This document shows, one piece after another, positions 6,668-14,383 of a stretch of 26,465 nucleotides of DNA; the stretch's first letter is position 1, and each line of letters opens with the position of its first letter. The position numbers and the translations under genes were made by a program. Under the pieces are notes generated by a model, which worked only from the letters and a program-made list of their open reading frames with translations, was not told the DNA's origin and ran no database searches. This DNA is from CAYLMG01 sp964464635 (GTDB lineage Bacteria > Planctomycetota > Phycisphaerae > Sedimentisphaerales > Anaerobacaceae): positions 1 to 26,465 of the forward strand of contig CAYXGT010000032.1 of the NCBI GenBank assembly GCA_964464635.1. Reading direction: 5' to 3'.

Positions 6668-8052
6668 CGCTCTGCCAACAGCTTCTGCCAGTAATTTATT
6701 TGGATTTTTGCCTGTTTGGAACCGGCTGAGCCGATTGTAACATAACTTTTCACGGCATTTATTGCACCGAGATGTTCATACACATCCTTTTCAACAGCCG
6801 GACAGTATTTTTTGAGCTGTTCTATGCTCAACTGTTTCAGACTTTTATTATTCTTTTCACAAAAAGCAACAAGCTCGCCAACTATGCCGTGTGCCTGCCG
6901 AAATGCAATGCCCTTATCGACAAGATACTCCGCCAGGGCAGCAGCATCCAGAAAACCCTCATCCAGCCCAGCCTTAATTTTATCAACATTGAATTTAGTG
7001 TTCGAGACAATCGCACAGGCCATTTCAAGAGATTGCTCCACTGTATCAGCGGCACCGAATACGTGAATCTTATCCTCCTGCAGGTCACGGTTGTATCCCG
7101 AGGGCAAAGCCTTAAGTAACGTCAGCATCGCTATAAGCGAGCCGTAAACCCTGCCGGTCTTACTGCGAATCAGTTCCAGGATATCAGGGTTTCGCTTCTG
7201 CGGCATCATACTCGATGAAGTGCAGAAGCTGTCTTTTATACGGATAAAGTCGAATTCACTGCTTGAAAAGATTATCCAGTCCTCGGCCAACTTTGATAAA
7301 TGGGTCGCTACCAGGGCGCAATCAAAGATAAACTCTGCGCAGAAATCCCTGTCTGATACGGCATCGATACTATTCCGGCTGATATCGCAAAATCCCAATT
7401 GCCCGGCAGTGCTTTCGCGGTCGATTGGCAAAGTTGAGCCTGCTACCGCCCCGCTTCCCAGAACTGAGACGTTTAACAACTCACTACAGTTACCCAAACG
7501 AGCAATGTCACGTTCGAGCTGTTCAACAAAACTTAATAAATACGCAGCAATCACTACCGGCTGAGCACGCTGCAGGTGTGTATAAGAAGGCATTACGTCT
7601 TCGGTATATTTGCCTGCTGCTTCAACAAAAGCCTTTTGCAACTGCGTGATTTTAGTCTGCAGAATTTCAATCTCATCCCGCATCCACAAGCGCATATCTG
7701 TGGCGACCTGGTCGTTTCGGCTGCGACCGGTATGCAGCTTTTCACCGGCCTGGCCGACTTTTTCTATTAAAGCCGCCTCGATAGCCATATGAATATCTTC
7801 CTGATATTTATCAAACTTGAACGAGCCATCCGTTATTTCCTGCTCGATTGCCAGCAGGCCGTCCACAATTTTGTTATAATCAGCCTTGCTGATTAATTTC
7901 TGCTCCGAGAGCATCTTCGCATGAGCAATCGAGCCGGCTATATCGTACTTGTATAAACGCCTGTCATAAGAAATTGATTCTACAAAATCGATTGCCAGCT
8001 TGTCCGGCTCAGAGGCCAATCGCTTTTCCCAGCTTTTCCGTTTTTTTGCCAT
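6664..8052 (-). CDS. argH: Argininosuccinate lyase
   Basis: The protein has 462 residues, the usual length. It cleaves argininosuccinate to arginine and fumarate, the last step of arginine synthesis. The superfamily signature SSSMMPQKRNPD is present near residue 280 and carries the catalytic Ser region. HTGRSRNDQVATDMRLW near residue 107 and TYTHLQ-type (YTHLQRAQPV) near residue 155 are the other two conserved regions. The start has a GGAGCAG ribosome site 5 nt upstream. It heads the argH-thiL-tsaE operon. A consensus-like promoter is seen at 8088-8115. Confidence 0.97.
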   Translation of the reverse strand: MAKKRKSWEKRLASEPDKLAIDFVESISYDRRLYKYDIAGSIAHAKMLSEQKLISKADYNKIVDGLLAIEQEITDGSFKFDKYQEDIHMAIEAALIEKVGQAGEKLHTGRSRNDQVATDMRLWMRDEIEILQTKITQLQKAFVEAAGKYTEDVMPSYTHLQRAQPVVIAAYLLSFVEQLERDIARLGNCSELLNVSVLGSGAVAGSTLPIDRESTAGQLGFCDISRNSIDAVSDRDFCAEFIFDCALVATHLSKLAEDWIIFSSSEFDFIRIKDSFCTSSSMMPQKRNPDILELIRSKTGRVYGSLIAMLTLLKALPSGYNRDLQEDKIHVFGAADTVEQSLEMACAIVSNTKFNVDKIKAGLDEGFLDAAALAEYLVDKGIAFRQAHGIVGELVAFCEKNNKSLKQLSIEQLKKYCPAVEKDVYEHLGAINAVKSYVTIGSAGSKQAKIQINYWQKLLAER

Positions 8053-8087
8053 TTTTCTGCTCCGAAAGCATCGTTACTTTTTAAGCA

Positions 8088-8115
8088 ATTATTGAGGATT
8101 TGCCCAATTTGTCAA
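8088..8115 (-). promoter_or_regulatory. Sigma-70-type promoter of argH
   Basis: On the minus strand there is a perfect TTGACA (8115-8110), a 16-nt spacer and AATAAT (8093-8088). Transcription would start near 8081 and give a leader of about 29 nt before the argH ATG at 8052. Confidence 0.7.
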
Positions 8116-8166
8116 GGATGATAAATGCCCGTGCAATCCTAATAAGATATGATATCGATAATCTTC

Positions 8167-10719
8167 TCAGTCACCATCCTCCGGGTTTTGCTCATCTTTC
8201 ATTGGGATAATGATACTGAAGGTGCTGCCCCTGCCGTGCTCGCTTTCGACTTTTATTGTTCCTCCCATCGCATCTATAATGCTTTTACTGACCGAAAGCC
8301 CGAGCCCAAGCCCCCCTGACGTCTGGTCTTCTTTTGTAGTAAAAAAAGGCTCGAATATTTTTTTACGTATGTCTTTTTTTATACCGTCACCCTGGTCTTG
8401 AACCTTAACGACCAGAACGTCATCCGAAATCCCGGCTGAAATATTAACCTCACCATCAGTCCTGCTTGCCTCAACGGCATTTTGCATAATATTAAACAAT
8501 ACCTGCCTGAACAGTCCCTCAGCCAGTCTGACAACCAGATTCTCATCGATATCAACCCTGACACGTATATTGCGCTCCTTAGCGGGTACTACCTGCAAAG
8601 CGACAATCTCGCCGATAACTTCGGCAAGATTAAACTCATTCAGTGACTGCTGCTCAGGCTTATACAGCTCCAGCATCTGACATACAATCCGGCTGACACG
8701 AGATATCTCTTTCTCAATCATCCCCACGTATTTATAATACTGGAAATCTTCCGGTACCGCATCCTTGATAAGCAAAAACGAGTTCTTGATACCGGCAAGG
8801 GGATTGTTAATCTCGTGAGCAATTCTCGCTGCCAGTTGGCCGGCAGCAGCGAGCTTCTCGCTTTCAAGAAGCAGTTTTTCCTTTCGCTGACGCTCGGCAA
8901 TCTCAGTCTCCAGGTCCCTGTAAGCCTTCGAAAGCTGGGCGGTTCTTTGCTCAACCTTTCTCTCAAGCTCTTTATGAGCATCTAAAAGCGCCTGTTCCGC
9001 CTTCACACGGGCCACCACTGCCCCAATCTGAACAGCAAACATTTCCACTGTCTCGCGCACCGACTGTGATATTCGTCCATAACGATGAGAAGATAAATGC
9101 AAACTTCCAATTACTTTTCCCTGATGTACTATGGGAGCAATAAACAGGCTGCAAAGCCCTTCCTGTTCGAGACTCTCCCTGAAAGCAGAAAGCCTGAAAT
9201 CTTCGACCGGCCGATATATTATTTCACCCGACTTAATCAGCTTAATGCCTGGTTCATCACCACTCAGGTGAGCAACCCTCCTTGTAAAACCTTTGGATAA
9301 TCCTTTATGGACTATCAAATCAAAACCACCCGTCTGCTCATCAAAAAGATATATGCTGCCGCTATCAATACCTTTTACTTCAATGGCGGCTTTTAATATC
9401 AGCTCAAGAGCCTCTCTCAAATCACTTGTCCTGCTAAGAGCAACAGCCAGAGTGTATTGTCCGCGTAACCTCTGTTCAGCCTGTTTACGCTCGGTGATAT
9501 CAAGGCCGGAACTCAGCGTTCCCACTATATTACCAGAATCATCTTCGATAGCAGTATTATGCCATAAAATGAGTCTCTCCTCGCCGTTCTTTGTTAAAAT
9601 ATAATTTTCAAAATACTCCGCAGATTCAGCATTCCCTCTCATTCCCGCATCAAAAATCTGGCCAACCTTTTCCTTATCTTCCAGCCGAAGATAATTATCA
9701 AACCAGTCTGTGCCGACAACTTCTTCCTGCCGATAACCAAGTATTTCACAGCCATGTTTGTTTATCATGCTCACCCGTCTGTCCGCTCCAATTGCAACAA
9801 AGATTACTCCTGAGATATCCAGATACTTTTGCGCTTTACTCCGTTCCCTACGCATCTGCTCTTCTGCGTGTTTTAATTCCGTGATATCAAGCACCGTACT
9901 GATTATACCGACCGGCTCGCCGAGCCTGTCTCGCAGAAGAGATTTATGCACAAAACAGGGAAAAACAGTGCCGTCTTTTCGTACGTGCAGGAACTCACCT
10001 CTAAACTCGCCGGTTTCTCGTGTCCGCTTATTAGCCGATTCTGCAAGTGATAAATGCTCTGAAGCTAAAAAAACAGAATCATCTTTTCCAAGCAAATCGT
10101 TTACTTCATATCCATGCATTCCTGCAAAAGACCTGTTCATAAATAACAGCCTGCCTCCAAGGTCACTGACTGCCAGGCCTTCAAGGCACTGGTCAACAAC
10201 CGAAGCCAGAAGGCGCAGCCGGTTCTCTATAAGTTTTCGCTTCGTTATGTCTCGCATCACACAGTAAGTTTGCTTAAAATTTCCCTCTTCGTCGTAACCA
10301 ATCTTACCGTCGAACTCGACTATGATACGGCTGCCGTCTTTTTTAATCATTTCGAATTGAATATTATGCACTTCACCCTCGGCCTTGAAGATGTCAAATT
10401 GTCTTTTAAACTCATCCCTATAACGAGCTGTCAAAAAATCACCGAACCATTTACCTATTACCTCATTACGGCTATAACCAAAAATGTCCAGCCAGGCCTG
10501 ATTAACTTCTAAAAGACAGCCCTTTTCATCCAACGACTGGTAACCGAGCGGAGACTCTTCATAAAAAAGACGGAATTTTTCCTCTCTTCCTTTGAGGTCA
10601 TCGATTAGCTTTTGGTACTTACTTTCGATTTTATCAAGCGTTTCTTTAGCTTGCCCGTCCGCTTTAATTTCCCGTGAAGGCTCTACGGAGAAACTTTCCT
10701 TTTCTTTTTTATTTTTCAC
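8167..10719 (-). CDS. PAS-PAS-PAS-GAF sensor histidine kinase (cytoplasmic, orphan)
   Basis: The protein has 850 residues. In order it has a short coiled coil (about 20-48), PAS1 (47-162), PAS2 (168-283), PAS3 (293-412), each closed by a DIT(K/E) PAC-type ending, GAF (420-572), a coiled coil (573-622), and HisKA with phospho-acceptor His635 in ARIAHEINNPLAG. The HATPase_c domain follows, with the N box around NIMQNAVEA (Asn747), G1 DQGDGI and G2 GGLGLGLS. No membrane segment or signal peptide is seen, so it should sense an intracellular signal. No receiver domain or response regulator lies in the window. The start is GTG 10719 with GAGG 8 nt upstream; adding a few residues through TTG is possible. 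The leader contains a purine-rich tract and a 14-codon frame (see 10780-10824). Confidence 0.9.
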   Translation of the reverse strand: MKNKKEKESFSVEPSREIKADGQAKETLDKIESKYQKLIDDLKGREEKFRLFYEESPLGYQSLDEKGCLLEVNQAWLDIFGYSRNEVIGKWFGDFLTARYRDEFKRQFDIFKAEGEVHNIQFEMIKKDGSRIIVEFDGKIGYDEEGNFKQTYCVMRDITKRKLIENRLRLLASVVDQCLEGLAVSDLGGRLLFMNRSFAGMHGYEVNDLLGKDDSVFLASEHLSLAESANKRTRETGEFRGEFLHVRKDGTVFPCFVHKSLLRDRLGEPVGIISTVLDITELKHAEEQMRRERSKAQKYLDISGVIFVAIGADRRVSMINKHGCEILGYRQEEVVGTDWFDNYLRLEDKEKVGQIFDAGMRGNAESAEYFENYILTKNGEERLILWHNTAIEDDSGNIVGTLSSGLDITERKQAEQRLRGQYTLAVALSRTSDLREALELILKAAIEVKGIDSGSIYLFDEQTGGFDLIVHKGLSKGFTRRVAHLSGDEPGIKLIKSGEIIYRPVEDFRLSAFRESLEQEGLCSLFIAPIVHQGKVIGSLHLSSHRYGRISQSVRETVEMFAVQIGAVVARVKAEQALLDAHKELERKVEQRTAQLSKAYRDLETEIAERQRKEKLLLESEKLAAAGQLAARIAHEINNPLAGIKNSFLLIKDAVPEDFQYYKYVGMIEKEISRVSRIVCQMLELYKPEQQSLNEFNLAEVIGEIVALQVVPAKERNIRVRVDIDENLVVRLAEGLFRQVLFNIMQNAVEASRTDGEVNISAGISDDVLVVKVQDQGDGIKKDIRKKIFEPFFTTKEDQTSGGLGLGLSVSKSIIDAMGGTIKVESEHGRGSTFSIIIPMKDEQNPEDGD

Positions 10720-10779
10720 AATTCAGCCTCTATCAGCCGTCAGCAAACAAAAGCTTCAGTTTTTTTATGTGAGCCATCT

Positions 10780-10824
10780 TTATAATATCTTAAAAATTGA
10801 AATATGAACCTGAAGCGTAAACAT
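10780..10824 (-). other. Possible 14-codon leader frame with a strong ribosome site
   Basis: The minus-strand ATG at 10824 opens MFTLQVHISIFKIL and then TAA. It is preceded by repeated GGAGG-type sequence ending about 5 nt upstream, far stronger than the kinase's own site. The first six codons lie in the 20-bp repeat shared with 24347-24366. It could be a leader peptide, a truncated gene start or coincidence. Confidence 0.25.
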
Positions 10825-10826
10825 AA
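10807..10826. repeat. 20-bp dispersed repeat, copy 1
   Basis: AACCTGAAGCGTAAACATAA occurs here and again, identical and on the same strand, at 24347-24366. The match ends exactly at 20 bp on both sides. Both copies are intergenic. Confidence 0.8.
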
Positions 10827-10877
10827 GACTCCCTCCTCTCCTCCCTTGCATATTATAATTTGCTCTAACAAAACCAT

Positions 10878-10912
10878 AAGACACCGGTTAAAAAACCTGT
10901 CAATGGTGTCTT
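10878..10912. terminator. Hairpin AAGACACC/GGTGTCTT
   Basis: An 8-bp stem (10878-10885 with 10905-10912) holds an inner GGTT/AACC stem. On the plus strand it ends in TTTTT, but no plus-strand gene precedes it. On the minus strand it lies about 127 nt past the phosphodiesterase stop at 11039 and is followed by TTATGGTTTTG, so it may terminate that transcript. Confidence 0.4.
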
Positions 10913-11038
10913 TTTGGAGATAAGTTTAATTTAAGACTAACTTATAATAATAAGTATGATATCGTTCTGTCAAGCAACTATTATTAAAAACGAGTATAAT
11001 TTTGCCGTCTAAGTCTTGTATTTTGCTGAATTAAAAGG

Positions 11039-11533
11039 CTAATTAAGCGGAATTGACTCGTATGCCATATTTTCAAGGTCCAGGACCACAACGAAGGATT
11101 CGCCTGTAATCCAGTCCGTAGCCTCTCCCGGGTTTATAATCAGGGTTTTTCCGACCTTTCGAATATCCTGCTTATGAGTATGGCCGTAAATAATCAAATC
11201 ATACGCACCGCTGTCTATCGCCCTATCAATAATATCGGGCTTATGTGTCATAAAAATTTTCCTGCCTGCGATCTGCCCTTTATAAATCTTTTCGAAATTT
11301 TCGCCGCCTATCTGTTCGATTGTGGTTTTCAGATATTCCTTTTCACCGTCACAGTTTCCGAAAACTGTTATCAGCTTCGCACCTGTAACTTTGCCAAAAG
11401 CCCTTGCGGTAAACGGTGAAACCATATCGCCGGCGTGAAGCACAAACTCTACGGCCGATGCATTAAAAATCTCGATTGCCTTAAGCACATTTTGATGATG
11501 GTCGTGAGTGTCACTTATAATTCCTATTTTCAT
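11039..11533 (-). CDS. YfcE/MJ0936-type metallophosphodiesterase
   Basis: The protein has 164 residues, the usual length for the small calcineurin-like phosphodiesterase family. All dinuclear metal motifs are visible: SDTHDHH (Asp8, His10), LHAGDMV (Asp37), GNCDGE (Asn), MTHKPD (His) and YGHTHKQ (two His), followed by LIINPGEA. Relatives hydrolyse phosphodiesters such as bis-pNPP or 2',3'-cyclic nucleotides; the natural substrate is not predictable here. It is 61 nt downstream of the ferritin-like gene on the same strand and is probably co-transcribed from the promoter at 12120-12147. A possible terminator lies about 130 nt past its stop. Confidence 0.9.
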   Translation of the reverse strand: MKIGIISDTHDHHQNVLKAIEIFNASAVEFVLHAGDMVSPFTARAFGKVTGAKLITVFGNCDGEKEYLKTTIEQIGGENFEKIYKGQIAGRKIFMTHKPDIIDRAIDSGAYDLIIYGHTHKQDIRKVGKTLIINPGEATDWITGESFVVVLDLENMAYESIPLN

Positions 11534-11594
11534 CTCTTTACAGGTAAATTCAGCCTCAATGATTTAACTATTCCTGTTTGTATAAAAATACAGC

Positions 11595-12083
11595 TCAAAG
11601 CTGCTCGAGCGATTGATTCAAAATCCTGATATGACGCTGCTCCTCTTCGATAATTTTATCTATTTGTCCTATAACGACTGCATCTTTGGCAAAACTCTTT
11701 AAGCCCTTATAGAAAACAATAGTATCATTTTCCAATTTTAACGCTCTTGTAATAATTGCCTTCTTGTCTTTCAGGCCCATAAGAATCTGACTGGGATTCG
11801 GAGCTATAGCAAATACAGAAAGACTTGCCATCAGCTTTGCATTTCCCGCCATATAAGTTTCGGGGTCAAAAGCCGCAGAGCCAGCGAAATCTTTATTAAC
11901 CCGACTGCGCATATCAGCGAAAACCTGTTCGTGACTGTTTTCCCAATCAGCCAGGTTAAGAAAAAGCCCTCTAACCTCTTCTTCATTGAATAACTCAGCA
12001 GCTTTACGATAGAACATTGCACCATAACGTTCAATTTTTTCCGCTATCTCCAGAACTTCAGAAGCACTATACTGTGATTCCAT
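11595..12083 (-). CDS. Ferritin-like diiron protein (rubrerythrin-type, no rubredoxin domain)
   Basis: The protein has 162 residues and is predicted to be a four-helix bundle. The metal-ligand spacing of rubrerythrins is visible: Glu18 in KIERYGAMFY, Glu48-x-x-His51 in ENSH, Glu118 in LENDTIVFY, and Glu148-x-x-His151 in EQRH. The C-terminal rubredoxin CxxC domain of true rubrerythrin is absent, so electrons would have to come from a separate rubredoxin or another donor. A role in peroxide or oxygen defence or iron handling in the cytoplasm of an anaerobe is inferred from the family. GAAGGG lies about 8-10 nt before the ATG. The gene is first in a two-gene unit with the phosphodiesterase and diverges from the small membrane protein at 12234. 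Confidence 0.85.
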   Translation of the reverse strand: MESQYSASEVLEIAEKIERYGAMFYRKAAELFNEEEVRGLFLNLADWENSHEQVFADMRSRVNKDFAGSAAFDPETYMAGNAKLMASLSVFAIAPNPSQILMGLKDKKAIITRALKLENDTIVFYKGLKSFAKDAVVIGQIDKIIEEEQRHIRILNQSLEQL

Positions 12084-12119
12084 ACTTTTTACCCTTCAAT
12101 TTATGAAAGAAATCAATTA

Positions 12120-12147
12120 AATATAAACAAATACGGTCTCTTGTCAA
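12120..12147 (-). promoter_or_regulatory. Promoter of the ferritin-like gene
   Basis: The minus strand shows a perfect TTGACA (12147-12142), a 16-nt spacer and TATATT (12125-12120). Transcription would start near 12113, about 30 nt before the ATG at 12083. Confidence 0.65.
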
Positions 12148-12186
12148 AATAAATCGGCAGTGAAAAATCGGCTGGTAAATTTTCAG

Positions 12187-12215
12187 TTTATATTGTAATG
12201 AGCCTGTGGTATTAT
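12187..12215 (+). promoter_or_regulatory. Extended -10 promoter of the small membrane protein
   Basis: TTTATA (12187-12192), a 17-nt spacer and TATTAT (12210-12215), with TGG directly before the -10 hexamer (extended -10). Transcription would start near 12222, leaving a leader of only about 12 nt before the ATG at 12234. Confidence 0.5.
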
Positions 12216-12233
12216 TAAGAACCAAAAGAGCTT

Positions 12234-12464
12234 ATGAAAATTATTATTTACATAATAGCCGGGCCTTTATTTCTGGCTTCCTTTGCAGCATATATATATG
12301 TTCAGCTCAGGTGGCGAAAAGATATCGATGCCGAACTCGATGAATATTATTTCGAGTTCGAGCATCAGCATCCCGGGTATGCAAAATACCTAAAACGGTC
12401 AAGAATAACCTTGGGCGCCGCGTGTATCTCTGCTTTGTTACTGTTTCTGTGCGCGGTCATTTAA
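12234..12464 (+). CDS. Small two-helix membrane protein, function unknown
   Basis: The protein has 76 residues. Helix 1 is about residues 2-24 (IIIYIIAGPLFLASFAAYIYV). A polar, strongly charged loop follows (about 25-56, WRKDIDAELDEYYFEFEHQHPGYAKYLKRSR), and helix 2 is about 57-75. A hairpin topology with the charged loop on one side is likely, and the His/Glu-rich segment EFEHQHPGY could bind metal, although this is speculative. The ribosome site is weak (AAGAG) and the leader is short. Its own promoter diverges from that of the ferritin-like gene. I do not recognise a family. Confidence 0.7.
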   Translation: MKIIIYIIAGPLFLASFAAYIYVQLRWRKDIDAELDEYYFEFEHQHPGYAKYLKRSRITLGAACISALLLFLCAVI

Positions 12465-12479
12465 CTGTTACAAAAGCAA

Positions 12480-12514
12480 TAAAAAACGGCTTGAGTTTAT
12501 CAATACTCAAGCCG
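12480..12514 (-). terminator. Rho-independent terminator of the PilZ gene
   Basis: CGGCTTGAGT (12487-12496) pairs with ACTCAAGCCG (12505-12514) around an 8-nt loop. On the minus strand the hairpin is followed by TTTTTTATTG. It lies about 65 nt past the PilZ stop. On the plus strand it has no T tract, though it could still mark the end of the 12234-12464 transcript. Confidence 0.8.
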
Positions 12515-12579
12515 CTTGTGCAGTAATACTTTCTATACTATTAAGACTTCAATATTAAAGGCTTATTTCAAAGACCGAT

Positions 12580-12894
12580 TTAATTGAACGCAACGGCAAC
12601 ACCTATTTTTGCTTCCTTTAACATATTGTTTCTATCGACTCTTACAATCCTGCCGCTCCTTATTCTTGCAAAGGCCCCCTTTTCTTTTGCAAGCCTTTCA
12701 GTACGCGGGAAATTTATTTCCACTGTGCTTCCCGCCCTGAGCGGTACGGTCAGCGGCATTTTAAGAAGCACACCTGACCTGCTTACATTATCGCTGCTTC
12801 CATTAAAAAATCTATGAGCTTCCGGAATCCACATGCTAATCGGCCAGGAAAGTTTTGTTCTGATTTCTCTTCGCTGCTCTGTTGTAGTTGTCAT
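12580..12894 (-). CDS. PilZ-domain protein (c-di-GMP effector)
   Basis: The protein has 104 residues and is a stand-alone PilZ domain. The two c-di-GMP-binding motifs are present: RxxxR as Arg8-ReI-Arg12 (RREIR), and (D/N)xSxxG as NVSRSG at 36-41. Beta-barrel strands follow (GSTVEINFP, ARIRSGRIVRV, IGVAVAF). Such proteins change conformation on binding c-di-GMP and act on motility, pili or exopolysaccharide. A link to the pilus cluster at the left of the window is plausible but not shown. The ribosome site AAGGG lies 10 nt upstream, and the sequence AAGGGTAAAAAGT is nearly identical to that before the ferritin-like gene. It has its own terminator and is probably monocistronic. Confidence 0.85.
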   Translation of the reverse strand: MTTTTEQRREIRTKLSWPISMWIPEAHRFFNGSSDNVSRSGVLLKMPLTVPLRAGSTVEINFPRTERLAKEKGAFARIRSGRIVRVDRNNMLKEAKIGVAVAFN

Positions 12895-13261
12895 AACTTT
12901 TTACCCTTAAATCAAAATTAACGTTCCTTCAATTCAGATTTATCTATAAATAGAGTTATCGACTATGTTAAATTAGGAAGTTTAGTGCAAATGGGCAATT
13001 TATCGGCCTTTACGAAAAAAAATTATTTTCAATAAATCTCTTTTGATTCCGCCTTTTTTATCGGATGTTTTTACGTTTTAGATTGAATAATTTTCCTTTT
13101 CAGTTAAGTAACGTAAAAATTTTTTAATTTTAAGGCATTAAAATAAACCGGATTACCGCCCTGCTTTACGAGCCTTTCTTATTTAGTTAAGCCGGGCAAA
13201 GCACTACAGTTTCTGATAAGTAAGTTGTCATTGTTATTTTTTTCGTGTATGCTTTCAGAAA
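12895..13261. other. 367-bp AT-rich divergent region between PilZ and the Sua5 fusion
   Basis: No gene is seen. On the minus strand TTGCAC (12990-12985), a 17-nt spacer and CATAGT (12967-12962) could be the PilZ promoter (weak). On the plus strand the Sua5-fusion promoter lies at 13225-13253. Several TTTACG/CGTAAA copies occur between 13010 and 13120 without clear spacing. Confidence 0.45.
13225..13253 (+). promoter_or_regulatory. Promoter of the Sua5-phosphatase gene, possibly leaderless
   Basis: TTGTCA (13225-13230), a 17-nt spacer and TATGCT (13248-13253). The expected start, 13260 or so, falls at the ATG (13262), and there is no ribosome site before that ATG. Confidence 0.5.
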
Positions 13262-14383
13262 ATGGAGACTCAAATTTTAAAGATTAATGCATCCGAGCCT
13301 GACCTTGGAAAAGTGAAAAAAGCAGCAGAGCTTATCGACAACGGCGAGCTCGTTGCTTTTCCCACTGAGACCGTTTACGGAATCGCCTGCGGGGTCAGGA
13401 ACGATTCATTGGCGAAACTTAACGAACTTAAAAACAGAACTTCCGACAAGTTCTACACATTGCATATCGCGAGTAAAAAAGAAGTCGAAAAATATGTACC
13501 AACTATCTCATTAAAGGCCCAAAAACTGATTAAAAGCGCCTGGCCGGGACCTCTTACAATTGTTTTCGAGCTGTCTGCCTTTGATATAGACACTCAAAAA
13601 AACCTGCTGGAAAAAGAAGTATTCGAAAACTTATACAAGGACAATTCGATTGGAATCCGCTGTCCTGATAATCCAATTGCTTCAATGCTGTTAAACGAAA
13701 CAAACAGCCCCGTTGTCGCGCCGAGCGCAAACATTACCGGTCAGTCCCCGCCGGCAGATGCCCAGCAGGTACTCTCGAATCTTTCAGGCCGTATCGCAAT
13801 GCTCATTGACGGAGGAACCTGTGAATATAAAAAATGCAGCACGGTAGTTAAAATTGGAAAACAAAAATTTCAGATATTGCGCGAAGGAGTATATTCTCAA
13901 GCCGACATAGAAAATTTATTGCAGGTCAAATTCCTGTTCGTATGCACAGGCAACAGCTGCAGAAGCCCTATGGCGGCAGGTATATTCGGTAAACATTTAG
14001 CAGAAAAATTACAATGCGACCTTGACCAGCTCGAAGAAATGGGTTATAAGATAAGCTCAGCTGGAACTATGGGTATCAACGGGATGTCGGCAAGCACCGA
14101 AGCTGTAAATGCCTGTAAGGCAAAAGGCGTTGATATAGAGCAACACAGAAGTAACACCCTATCCCAAAAGGCTATCGAGGAAAGCGACTTTATATTTGTT
14201 ATGAGCCGAATTCACAGCGAGCAGGTCATCGCCCTTGTACCCAAAGCTGTTAAAAAGTGTCGTCTTCTCGCGAAAAAGACCGAGATAGCCGACCCAATCG
14301 GCCAGAGTCAGGAAACTTATAATAATTGTGCTGATATAATCGAAAAAGCAGTCAAGGAAAGGATTAGCGAGCTTAATATATGA
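13262..14383 (+). CDS. Sua5/TsaC (YrdC) domain fused to low-molecular-weight protein phosphatase
   Basis: The protein has 373 residues in two domains. Residues 1-220 are the Sua5/YrdC fold, with VAFPTETVYGIA near 31-42, KNRTSDKFYTLHI, WPGPLTIVF at 94-102 and SPVVAPSANITGQSPP near 149-164. This domain makes threonylcarbamoyl-AMP for t6A tRNA modification. Residues 223-373 are a low-molecular-weight phosphatase, with P-loop CTGNSCRS (nucleophile Cys228, Arg234) and Asp344-Pro345 as the general acid. Ser232 occupies the position where Bacillus YwlE arginine phosphatase has Thr and tyrosine phosphatases have Ile/Leu. The usual Sua5 C-terminal domain is absent. It overlaps rpiB by 4 nt. Bacillus has the same three activities as adjacent genes (ywlC, ywlE, ywlF). 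TsaE is encoded at 5279-5734. Confidence 0.92.
   Translation: METQILKINASEPDLGKVKKAAELIDNGELVAFPTETVYGIACGVRNDSLAKLNELKNRTSDKFYTLHIASKKEVEKYVPTISLKAQKLIKSAWPGPLTIVFELSAFDIDTQKNLLEKEVFENLYKDNSIGIRCPDNPIASMLLNETNSPVVAPSANITGQSPPADAQQVLSNLSGRIAMLIDGGTCEYKKCSTVVKIGKQKFQILREGVYSQADIENLLQVKFLFVCTGNSCRSPMAAGIFGKHLAEKLQCDLDQLEEMGYKISSAGTMGINGMSASTEAVNACKAKGVDIEQHRSNTLSQKAIEESDFIFVMSRIHSEQVIALVPKAVKKCRLLAKKTEIADPIGQSQETYNNCADIIEKAVKERISELNI

Larger units (their letters stand above)
10720..11038. other. 319-bp region upstream of the histidine kinase
   Basis: There is no ordinary gene here. It holds a minus-strand TATAAT (10857-10852), the GA-rich tract GGGAGGAGAGGAGGGAG (about 10829-10845), a 14-codon frame, one copy of a 20-bp dispersed repeat and a hairpin at 10878-10912. 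The kinase leader would be about 125 nt if transcription starts just after the TATAAT. Confidence 0.5.
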
